64,000 bases of DNA from assembly GCA_035534295.1 (NCBI GenBank), contig DATLSE010000039.1, forward strand, positions 14,245 through 78,244. Direction: 5' to 3'. Below are positions 54,303 through 61,781 of this stretch, piece by piece. Each line of letters begins with the position of its first letter. Position 1 is the first letter of the stretch. The stretch is from DATKQJ01 sp035534295 (GTDB taxonomy: Bacteria; Chloroflexota; Dormibacteria; Dormibacterales; Dormibacteraceae). The translations under genes and the position numbers were made by a program. Below the pieces are notes generated by a model. It was given only the letters and a program-made list of their open reading frames with translations, searched no databases and was not told the origin of the DNA.

Positions 54303-55039
54303 GCGAGCTCGTCGTGGGCTGGCTGTACGCCGACCTGATGAACATCTATGGCGACCGGGGCAACGTTCTGGCGCTGACCCAGCGCGCCCTCTGGCGTGGC
54401 ATCCAGGCCCGGGTGCTGAGGGCCGGACTGGGGGCGGAGCCGGAGCTCGCCGCGGCCAACCTGATCTTCTTCGGCGGGGGCCAGGACAAAGAGCAGTCGC
54501 TGGTCTATGGCGATCTGATCGAGCACAAGGCCGCCCTGCTGGCAGACGCCGCTCAGCGCGGGGTACCCATCCTCGCGGTCTGCGGCGGCTACCAGCTCCT
54601 GGCCCACCACTACCTGACCTCAGAGGGCGAGCGGCTGCCCGGCCTGGGCCTGATCGACGCCCACACCGTGGCCGGGCCCACGCGCCTGATCGGCGACGTG
54701 CTGGCGGAGGCGGACCCCGCCCTGGGGTTCAGCCCCAGCACCCTGGTTGGATTCGAGAATCACAGCGGGCGCACCCACCTCGGTCCCCGGGCCCGGCCTC
54801 TGGCCCGGGTCATCGTGGGCGGGGGCAACAACGGAGACGACCGGGGGGAGGGCGCGATCTGCGGCAGCATCATCGGCAGCTACCTGCACGGCAGCCTGCT
54901 GCCCAAGAATCCCCAGCTCGCCGACTACCTCCTGGCGCAGGCGCTGGGAGGTCCCCTCAAACCTCTCGACGATCGCATCGAGCTCGACGCCCATGAGCAG
55001 CTGGTGGCTCGCACCCGGGGGCGTGCTCACCCCTCCTAG
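54299..55039 (+). CDS. gatD: lipid II isoglutaminyl synthase, glutaminase subunit GatD
   Basis: A 246-residue class I glutamine amidotransferase delivering ammonia to MurT. The catalytic cysteine is in ILAVCGGYQLLAHHY (about residue 95) and the catalytic histidine in SYLHGSLLPKNP. 'ADLMNIYGDRGNVLALTQRA' at the N-terminus is typical of GatD. GTG 54299 overlaps the murT stop (GTGA). The 3' end overlaps the convergent SH3 lipoprotein gene by 4 nt. Confidence 0.95.
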   Translation: MSELVVGWLYADLMNIYGDRGNVLALTQRALWRGIQARVLRAGLGAEPELAAANLIFFGGGQDKEQSLVYGDLIEHKAALLADAAQRGVPILAVCGGYQLLAHHYLTSEGERLPGLGLIDAHTVAGPTRLIGDVLAEADPALGFSPSTLVGFENHSGRTHLGPRARPLARVIVGGGNNGDDRGEGAICGSIIGSYLHGSLLPKNPQLADYLLAQALGGPLKPLDDRIELDAHEQLVARTRGRAHPS

Positions 55040-55797
55040 GGCACGATCACGCTCGCCAGCAGGGTCTTGAACAGGGTCGTGTCCGAGCCCGCCGCCGCGG
55101 GCTGCTTAAAGTCGAAGAGCATGGCCATGGAGCTGAACTGGGCCCGGACCACGAACTCAAAGTCGCCCGAGCTCAGGCGGTAGACGGTGAGGTAGGTGGT
55201 CTGGCCGTAGACCAGCACCGGGGACTCCTGTCGCACCACCGTGGAGGCCGAGGCGGGAGCCGACATGAGTCCGGCCAGCGTGGGCGCGGTCTGGATCAGG
55301 AGGCTTTTGCCCAGGGCCTGACTGGGTGGCGTCGCCATGACCGCGGGGTTGCCCGGCTCCAGGCCCCAATCACTTGGGAAAAGATTTGAGTAGCCCGAGG
55401 TCGACTCCACGTGCTGGCTGACGTCAAGGCTCGTGACCAGGCTCGGGTCGGAACTCACGTAGCCGCTCTGGGCGGCGGCGGCGTAGCTGACCTGGAACCA
55501 ACCCGGGCCCGAGGCGGAGGCGGGCAGCGATCCCAACACCCGCAGCTTGGAGCCCCAGCTCAAGGTGGTCAGGACGGCCGCGTTGGGATCGGGCTGCGAA
55601 CGCAGGTTCAGACCCAGGGGGCTCAGGACCCAGATCGCCGCCGGCAGTGGGGCGGCGCTGGGCGAGGCGATGCGCGCGGCCGAGCTCGGAGCAGGACGGA
55701 CGGGGGCGATCGGGGGGGCGCAGGCGGCGAGCAGAAGCACGCCGAGCCCCAGGGTCCCGGCCCCTATAATTCGCCTCACCCTAGCGGGGACAGCCAT
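55036..55797 (-). CDS. SH3b-domain lipoprotein
   Basis: A 253-residue protein from ATG 55797 (GTG about 18 nt in is an alternative start). The signal peptide ends in lipobox LLAAC (about residues 22-26). A Pro/Ala/Ser linker follows, then a bacterial SH3 domain at about residues 55-120 ('VLSPLGLNLRSQPDPNAAVLTTLSWGSKLRVLGS..ASGPGWFQV'). The remaining ~130 residues are of unknown fold. It is probably surface-anchored in wall or ligand binding. Its start abuts the divergent glmU start with no gap. Confidence 0.78.
   Translation of the reverse strand: MAVPARVRRIIGAGTLGLGVLLLAACAPPIAPVRPAPSSAARIASPSAAPLPAAIWVLSPLGLNLRSQPDPNAAVLTTLSWGSKLRVLGSLPASASGPGWFQVSYAAAAQSGYVSSDPSLVTSLDVSQHVESTSGYSNLFPSDWGLEPGNPAVMATPPSQALGKSLLIQTAPTLAGLMSAPASASTVVRQESPVLVYGQTTYLTVYRLSSGDFEFVVRAQFSSMAMLFDFKQPAAAGSDTTLFKTLLASVIVP
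55765..55770 (+). promoter_or_regulatory. consensus -10 box of glmU inside the divergent lipoprotein gene
   Basis: A perfect TATAAT lies 27 nt before the glmU TTG start, within the coding sequence of the opposite-strand lipoprotein. No recognisable -35 is seen. Confidence 0.5.
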
Positions 55798-57156
55798 TTG
55801 AGTGACATACCACTCTCCACCGTCATCCTAGCCGCCGGTTCTGGAACCAGGATGCGTTCCCGTCGACCCAAGGTGCTCCATCCTCTGGCCGGCCGGGCCA
55901 TGATCGATCACCTGCTGGCGACCTGTTCGGAGGTTACGCCGGGCCGGGTGACGGTGGTCGTACCGGCGCGCGGGAGTGAGATCCAAGATCACCTCGCCGG
56001 GCGCTGCCACACCGTTCGTCAAGAACAGGCCCGAGGCACCGGGGACGCCCTGCGCAGCGTGGGCGAGGAGGCCTTGAGCGCGGGACGGGTGCTGGTGATG
56101 AACGCCGACAGCCCGCTCATCCGCGCCTCCACCTTGCGCGGGCTCGCGCAGCGGCAGCTGGAATCGGGCGCCGAGGCCGCCCTGCTCAGCGTCCACGACC
56201 CCAGCCGCGACGACGGCCGGGTCCAGCGCGACCCCAAGGGGCGATTTGAGCGCATCGTCGAGCACCGCGACGCCGGGCCCGATGAGCTCGCGAGCGCGGA
56301 GATCAACGCCGGCGTCTACTGTTTTTCGGGGCCACCGCTGTGGGCGGCCCTGGCCCGACTTGAGCCCCATAACCAGGCCCACGAGCTCTACCTGACCGAC
56401 GTCTTCGGTCACCTGGCGGAGGTGGAGGTGGTCACGGCTGCGGACCCCGACGAGCTCATCGGGATCAACGATCGGATCCAGCTGGCGCGGGCCCAGGCCT
56501 GCTTGCGGCGCCGCCTGCTGGAGGAGTTGATGCTCTCGGGGGTGAGCGTGACCGACCCCGCCAGCACCTGGGTCGACGCCGGCGTGGTGGTCGGCCAGGA
56601 CACGGTTCTGGAGCCCTTCACCCGACTTTTGGGTCAGACCCGGATCGGATCTGACTGCGTCATCGGACCCTTCGCCGACGTCGGCGACTGCGAGATCGGC
56701 GATCGGGTCCGCATCGACCACGCCTGGTTGCGCCAGAGCTCGATCGGATCCGACTCCGATTGCGGTCCCTTCAGCAAGCTGCGGCCGGGCACCCACCTGG
56801 GCGAGCGGGTGCACGTGGGCAGCTTCGCCGAGCTCGTGCGCAGCCGGGTGGGGAGGGGCAGCAGGGTGCCCCACGTCTCCTACCTGGGGGACGCCGAGGT
56901 GGGTCAAGACGTAAACATCGGAGCGGGGACAATCACGGCCAATTACGATGGCGTGAACAAGAACCAGACCGTGATCGAAGACGGCGCCTTCATCGGCGTC
57001 GACACCATGCTCCGAGCCCCGGTCCGGGTGGGGCGTGGGGGCCGGACCGGGGCCGGTTCGGTGGTGACGCGAGACGTACCCGAGGGGGCGACGGCGGTTG
57101 GAATGCCGGCCCGGGTTTTAAAGCGCGAGGCTAAGGGAGGCGGCGGCGACCCATGA
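55798..57156 (+). CDS. glmU: bifunctional UDP-GlcNAc pyrophosphorylase / glucosamine-1-P acetyltransferase
   Basis: A 452-residue enzyme making UDP-GlcNAc. The N-terminal nucleotidyltransferase starts VILAAGSGTRMRSRRPKVLH (LxxGxGTxM...K motif). The C-terminal left-handed beta-helix acetyltransferase includes 'GPFSKLRPGTHLGERVHVGSF' and 'NIGAGTITANYDGVNKNQT'. TTG 55798 gives the expected short N-terminus. It overlaps prs by 4 nt. UDP-GlcNAc feeds peptidoglycan, linking this operon to wall synthesis. Confidence 0.95.
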   Translation: MSDIPLSTVILAAGSGTRMRSRRPKVLHPLAGRAMIDHLLATCSEVTPGRVTVVVPARGSEIQDHLAGRCHTVRQEQARGTGDALRSVGEEALSAGRVLVMNADSPLIRASTLRGLAQRQLESGAEAALLSVHDPSRDDGRVQRDPKGRFERIVEHRDAGPDELASAEINAGVYCFSGPPLWAALARLEPHNQAHELYLTDVFGHLAEVEVVTAADPDELIGINDRIQLARAQACLRRRLLEELMLSGVSVTDPASTWVDAGVVVGQDTVLEPFTRLLGQTRIGSDCVIGPFADVGDCEIGDRVRIDHAWLRQSSIGSDSDCGPFSKLRPGTHLGERVHVGSFAELVRSRVGRGSRVPHVSYLGDAEVGQDVNIGAGTITANYDGVNKNQTVIEDGAFIGVDTMLRAPVRVGRGGRTGAGSVVTRDVPEGATAVGMPARVLKREAKGGGGDP

Positions 57157-58142
57157 TTGGCAGACTGCAGACGGCGGTCGAATTCGCGCGTGAGGACGCC
57201 TCGCCCTGGGGTGAGTTGAAACTCATCTCGGGCTCGGCCAACCTAGATCTGGCTCGCCTCATCTCAAACGAGGTGGGGGTGGCCCTGACCGATCCCCGGG
57301 TGGCGCGCTTCAGCGACGGGGAGATCGACGTCAAGATCCAGGAATCGATGCGCGGGCACGACTGCTTCGTGCTCCAACCCACCTGCCATCCGGTCAACGA
57401 GAACCTGATGGAGCTGCTGATCATCCTCGACGCCCTGCGCCGCGCCTCGGCCGGGCGGGTGACCGCCGTCATCCCCTACTACGGCTACGCCCGCAAGGAG
57501 CGCAAGTCGCAGCCTCGAGAGCCGATCACGGCCAAGCTGATAGCCAACTTCGTGACCCTGGCCGGCGCCGACCGGCTTCTGCTCATGGACCTCCACGCCG
57601 ACGCCATCGAGGGCTTCTTCGACGTTCCCACCGACCACCTGAGCGCGCACAAGATCCTGGCCGCCCACGTCAATTCGCTGAAACTGGGGGCCTGCACCGT
57701 GGTCGCGCCCGACGCCGGGGGGGCCAAGCGAGCCGAGGCCATGGCGCGGCTCTTGAACGCGCCCCTGGTCTTCGTCTACAAGCGCCGCCCGCGGGAGGAG
57801 GTTTCCGAGATCCTGGACATGGCGGGCGAGGTGGAGGGACGGGACTGCGTGGTGGTCGAGGACATCATCTCGACCGGGGGCACCATGGTCGAGGTGGCGC
57901 GCTCGCTGCGGCAGCACGGGGCGCGCAGCGTAATCATCGCGTGCACCCACCCCGTGCTCACCGCCGGCGCCGTGCAGCGCCTGCGCGAGGCACCGGTCGA
58001 CGAGGTGGTCGTGACCAACTCGATCCCGGTCCCCGAGGACAAGTTGGGGCCGCCGCTGACCGTGCTCAGCATCGCTCCGCTGCTGGCCGAGGCCATCGTC
58101 CGGGTGCACGAGAATCGAAGCGTCAGCGAGCTCTTCAGGTAG
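57153..58142 (+). CDS. prs: ribose-phosphate pyrophosphokinase
   Basis: A 329-residue PRPP synthase. It contains 'FSDGEIDVKIQESMRGHDCFVLQPTC', the ATP-binding 'PYYGYARKERKSQPREPIT', the metal site LLLMDLHADAIEGFFD and the PRPP loop VVVEDIISTGGTMVEVA (about residues 230-246). The substrate loop has DLHADAIEGFF where most have DLHaxQIQGFF. ATG 57153 overlaps the glmU stop. The glmU-prs order is common and both feed nucleotide-sugar and nucleotide synthesis. Confidence 0.95.
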   Translation: MIGRLQTAVEFAREDASPWGELKLISGSANLDLARLISNEVGVALTDPRVARFSDGEIDVKIQESMRGHDCFVLQPTCHPVNENLMELLIILDALRRASAGRVTAVIPYYGYARKERKSQPREPITAKLIANFVTLAGADRLLLMDLHADAIEGFFDVPTDHLSAHKILAAHVNSLKLGACTVVAPDAGGAKRAEAMARLLNAPLVFVYKRRPREEVSEILDMAGEVEGRDCVVVEDIISTGGTMVEVARSLRQHGARSVIIACTHPVLTAGAVQRLREAPVDEVVVTNSIPVPEDKLGPPLTVLSIAPLLAEAIVRVHENRSVSELFR

Positions 58143-58145
58143 TCC

Positions 58146-59483
58146 ATGAGCCCCACCGTGGGGGGGGACGCCGCCCTCCTGATCGTCTGCGTCGTGCTCT
58201 CCGCCCTGGCCTCGGCCACGGAGACCGCGCTGACCTCGGTGGGCAGGATCCGGATCCGCCACCTGGCCGAGGAGGGGAGCCGCTCGGCCCGCGTCCTGCA
58301 CCACCTGCAGCAGGATCCGAACCGGTTTCTCTCCACCGTCCTGGTGGTCAACACCGTGGCATTGATCGTGGCCAGCGTCTCGGCCACCCTCTTGAGCCTG
58401 CACTTTCTCCCCGCCGCCTGGGGCTTTGGAGGCACCCTGGCGGCCTCGCTCGTGCTCAGTGTGTTCCTGCTCATATTCGCCGAGGTCACCCCCAAGTCGC
58501 TGGCCATTCGCCACGCCGAGAGCGTGGCCCTGCTCGCGGCCGGGCCGGTGGATACCCTGGCCGAGGTCTTCCGGCCGGTGCTCTGGGTCACCACCGCCCT
58601 GGCCCGGGCGGTGACCGGGGGCCGGGCGGCGCACGCGCCCTACCTGACCGAGGAGGAGCTGATGACGCTGCTCCACGTGTCCGAGGAGCAAGGCGTGATC
58701 GAAGAGGAGGAGCGGGAGATGATCCACGGCATCATCGAGATCGGGGACAAGGCGGTGCGCGAGGTCATGGTCCCGCGAACCGACATCACCGCCGTCGATC
58801 GCTCGCTCCAGCGCGACGAGGTGGTGGCGGTCTTCCGCCGCCACCACCTGACCCGTCTGCCCATCATGGACGGGGACTTGGACCACATCGTGGGACTGAT
58901 CCACGTCAAGGACCTGCTGGAACTTCTGGCCGAACCCGAGCGGCCCTTTGATCTGGCCCGACTGACCCGTCCCATCCAGCACGTCCCGGAGCAAAAGAAG
59001 GTGGACGAGCTCCTGCATCAGATGCAGATGGAGAAGGTGCACATGATGGTCGTGGTCGACGAGTACGGGGGCACCTCGGGCCTGGTCACCCTGGAGGACC
59101 TGCTGGAGGAGATCGTGGGCGAGATCCGCGATGAGTACGACGCGGCCGAGCAGGACCTGCTCCAGATCACCGGCACCACCAGCGCGGTCGTCGACGCCCG
59201 TCACCCCATGGCCGAGCTGGACGAGATCCTGGACCTTGGGGTCGAGGAGAGCGAGGACTACGACTCGGTCGGCGGCTACGTCCTGGCCACCCTGGGCGAG
59301 GTGCCGTCGGCGGGGACCACGTTCCGCACCGGCGAGGTGGACTGGACGGTGGAGGAGGTGCAGGATCGCAGGGTCAGGTCCGTCCGGCTCGAGGCCCAGA
59401 AGCCCTGGCCCTCGACCGTGCTGATCGAATTCGGGTTCGAGGCACCCCCGCCCGGGGACGCCAGCGAGGGCGGGTACAGCTAA
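58146..59483 (+). CDS. CNNM/CorC-type transporter-associated protein (hemolysin family)
   Basis: A 445-residue membrane protein. The N-terminal CNNM/DUF21 domain (about residues 8-180, three to four helices) contains 'SATETALTSVGRIRIRHLAEEGS' and 'FAEVTPKSLA'. A CBS-domain pair occupies about 195-325 ('VMVPRTDITAVD' and 'VVVDEYGGTSGLVTLEDLLEEIVGEI'). A C-terminal CorC/HlyC domain follows (about 340-430). It is linked to Mg2+/Co2+ homeostasis. It starts 3 nt after the prs stop and is followed by recO. Confidence 0.92.
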   Translation: MSPTVGGDAALLIVCVVLSALASATETALTSVGRIRIRHLAEEGSRSARVLHHLQQDPNRFLSTVLVVNTVALIVASVSATLLSLHFLPAAWGFGGTLAASLVLSVFLLIFAEVTPKSLAIRHAESVALLAAGPVDTLAEVFRPVLWVTTALARAVTGGRAAHAPYLTEEELMTLLHVSEEQGVIEEEEREMIHGIIEIGDKAVREVMVPRTDITAVDRSLQRDEVVAVFRRHHLTRLPIMDGDLDHIVGLIHVKDLLELLAEPERPFDLARLTRPIQHVPEQKKVDELLHQMQMEKVHMMVVVDEYGGTSGLVTLEDLLEEIVGEIRDEYDAAEQDLLQITGTTSAVVDARHPMAELDEILDLGVEESEDYDSVGGYVLATLGEVPSAGTTFRTGEVDWTVEEVQDRRVRSVRLEAQKPWPSTVLIEFGFEAPPPGDASEGGYS

Positions 59484-59485
59484 AC

Positions 59486-60226
59486 ATCGCCACCTACCGC
59501 GACCGGGCCGTGGTCCTGCGCAAGCTCGACTACGGTGAGGCGGATCGCATCTACACCCTGCTCACCCGCGACCACGGCAAGGTCGGCGCGCTGGCCCGGG
59601 GGGTGCGGCGCAGCACCAGCCGGCTGAGCTCGGCCCTGGAACTGTTCTCGCAGATCGACGTCGAGCTGGCTTGCGGGCGCAGCCTCGACATCGTGACCCA
59701 GGCGGTCCGGCTGCCCGGACCCAGGATCGGCCCCGACTTGGAGCGCACCGCCTACGCCGCCCTGGTGGCCGAGGTCGCCGATCGCGTGAGCGAGGACCGC
59801 CACCCCGCCGAGGGCGTCTTCGAGCTCACCGTGCTCGCGCTTGCCGACCTGGCCCAGGGGCCGCCGCGCCCGGCCGCGGCCTGGTTTCTGCTCGCCGCCC
59901 TCGATCAATTGGGTTACGCCCCCGAGCTCGGCGAGTGCATCGGTTGCCGGACTCCGCTTCAGGACCGTCCCCACCTGTTCTCCCCCGCCGGGGGCGGTTT
60001 TCTGTGCTCGACCTGCGCGCCCCAGGAGGCCGTCCGGGTGGACGCGGCGGTGATCAAGGTGCTGCGCATCATGGCTCGGGCCGACATCGATCTTTACCGA
60101 CGCCTCAAACTTGAGCCGGACCTGCTGGCCGATTTGGAGCGGGTGCTGGAGGCGCAGCTCGAGCATCACCTCGACCGCCAGCTGCGCTCCCTACGCTTTC
60201 TAAGACAGATGAGGTTCGTCCCATGA
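59486..60226 (+). CDS. recO: DNA repair protein RecO
   Basis: RecO, which loads RecA with RecR. From GTG 59510 the protein starts MVLRKLDYGEADRIYTLLTR and would lack the first beta-strand. In-frame upstream codons encode IATYRDRA, the expected N-terminus, but the only codon there that could start is ATC 59486; ATG, GTG and TTG are absent. I give the longer form with that caveat (246 residues; 238 from the GTG). The zinc-finger cysteines are CIGC...CSTC (about residues 155-180). The stop overlaps glyS (ATGA). Confidence 0.85.
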   Translation: MATYRDRAVVLRKLDYGEADRIYTLLTRDHGKVGALARGVRRSTSRLSSALELFSQIDVELACGRSLDIVTQAVRLPGPRIGPDLERTAYAALVAEVADRVSEDRHPAEGVFELTVLALADLAQGPPRPAAAWFLLAALDQLGYAPELGECIGCRTPLQDRPHLFSPAGGGFLCSTCAPQEAVRVDAAVIKVLRIMARADIDLYRRLKLEPDLLADLERVLEAQLEHHLDRQLRSLRFLRQMRFVP

Positions 60227-61542
60227 CCATCGATCCCTCCCAGCTCATGGACAAGGTGGTGGCGCTGTGCAAGCGCCGCGGCTTCGTCTATCCCTCGAGC
60301 GAGATCTACGGCGGCATCAACGCGCTCTACGACTACGGACCCTACGGCGTGGCCCTGCGCCGCAGCATCCGGGCGCTCTGGTGGCGGCACGTGGTCGAGC
60401 TCCGCGACGACGTGGTGGGTCTGGAGGCCTCGATCATCATGAATCCCCAGGTCTGGGCGGCGAGCGGGCACGTGGGGGGCTTCACCGACCCCATGGTGGA
60501 CTGCCTGGGCAGCTGCCACCGGCGCTGGCGCGCCGATCACTTGGAAGGCGATCGCTGCCCGGACTGCGGCGGTCCGCTGAGCTCGGCGCGCCAGTTCAAC
60601 CTGATGTTCAAGACCTACATCGGTCCGGTGGAGGACCAGGCGGCGCAGGTCTATCTGCGTCCGGAGACCGCGCAGGGCATGTTCGTCGACTTCAAGAACG
60701 TGGTCAATTCGATGCGGGTCCGGCTCCCCTTCGGCATCGCCCAGCAGGGGCGCAGCTTTCGCAACGAGATCTCGCCCGGCAACTTCATCTTCCGACTGCG
60801 CGAATTCGAGCAGATGGAGATGGAGTTCTTCGTGCCCCCGGGAGAGGACGAGGCCTGGCATGAGCACTGGATCGAGGAGCGCCGGCGCTGGTACCTAAAG
60901 ACCCTGGGACTGGACCCCGCCCGAATCCGCGTCCGCGCCCACGGGCCGGATGAGCTCTCCCACTACGCCAAGGCGACGAGCGACATCGAGTACGAGTTCC
61001 CCTTCGGCTGGGGTGAGCTCGAGGGCATCGCCAATCGCACCGACTTCGACCTCCGGCAGCATCAAGAGGCGAGCCGCCAGGACCTCACCTACACCGACCC
61101 GGTGAGCAACGAGCGCTATCTACCCTTCGTCATCGAACCCGCGGCGGGCGTGGACCGGATCATGATCACGCTTCTCATCGACGCCTACCGGGAGGAGGAG
61201 GTGCGGGGTGAGACGCGGGTCCTGCTCCAGCTCAAGCCCGAGCTCGCCCCAGTCCAGGTGGCGGTCATGCCGCTGTCCAAGAAGGAGGAGCTGATCGGCC
61301 CCGCGCGCCAGGTGCAGGAGCTTCTGCGGCGTCGATTTCGGGTCGAGTACGACCAGACCGGTGGCAACATCGGCCGGCGCTACCGCCGTCAGGACGAGAT
61401 CGGCACGCCGTACTGCGTGACGGTGGACTTCGAAACCGTGAACGATGCTGCGGTCACGGTGCGGGAACGTGACAGCATGGCCCAGGAGCGGGTCCCGATC
61501 GCCGAGCTCGCCGACCGCCTCGACGCCCGCATGCAGGAGTGA
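60223..61542 (+). CDS. glyS: glycyl-tRNA synthetase (class II, alpha2 type)
   Basis: A 439-residue enzyme of the single-chain GlyRS type. It has 'KRRGFVYPSSEIYGGINALYDYGPYGVALRR' at the N-terminus and the class II motif 2 region RNEISPGNFIFRLREFEQMEMEFF (about residues 180-205). Motif 3 GVDRIM lies near residue 308, and a C-terminal anticodon-binding domain follows ('PVQVAVMPLSKKEEL'). The inserted CPDCGG zinc-like motif is at about residue 110. ATG 60223 overlaps the recO stop. Confidence 0.95.
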   Translation: MTIDPSQLMDKVVALCKRRGFVYPSSEIYGGINALYDYGPYGVALRRSIRALWWRHVVELRDDVVGLEASIIMNPQVWAASGHVGGFTDPMVDCLGSCHRRWRADHLEGDRCPDCGGPLSSARQFNLMFKTYIGPVEDQAAQVYLRPETAQGMFVDFKNVVNSMRVRLPFGIAQQGRSFRNEISPGNFIFRLREFEQMEMEFFVPPGEDEAWHEHWIEERRRWYLKTLGLDPARIRVRAHGPDELSHYAKATSDIEYEFPFGWGELEGIANRTDFDLRQHQEASRQDLTYTDPVSNERYLPFVIEPAAGVDRIMITLLIDAYREEEVRGETRVLLQLKPELAPVQVAVMPLSKKEELIGPARQVQELLRRRFRVEYDQTGGNIGRRYRRQDEIGTPYCVTVDFETVNDAAVTVRERDSMAQERVPIAELADRLDARMQE

Positions 61543-61767
61543 GCCGGACAAAAAAGTGACCCCGACGAACCGCCTCTTGAAGCGTCGGCCCAGCGTCGCC
61601 GCCGGTCCGCCGCCCCCAGAACGTGTCCCTCGGGGCCGCTGCCTAATCTACGGCCCCCAGCGCTTTAGGGCAAGCACGAGATGCGCGCCGTCGCCAGGCG
61701 ACCGCCGGTAGCCGCCGTCCCCGCCCGCGCGCCGGGCGGCCGCCCACATTAGGGGGTGCGATGCCGC

Positions 61768-61773
61768 TACTTT
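61768..61773 (+). promoter_or_regulatory. -10 box of ppdK (leaderless candidate)
   Basis: TACTTT ends 8 nt before ATG 61782 in a 240-bp gap that otherwise shows no gene. A good -35 is not evident. Confidence 0.35.
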
Positions 61774-61781
61774 ATTGAGCC

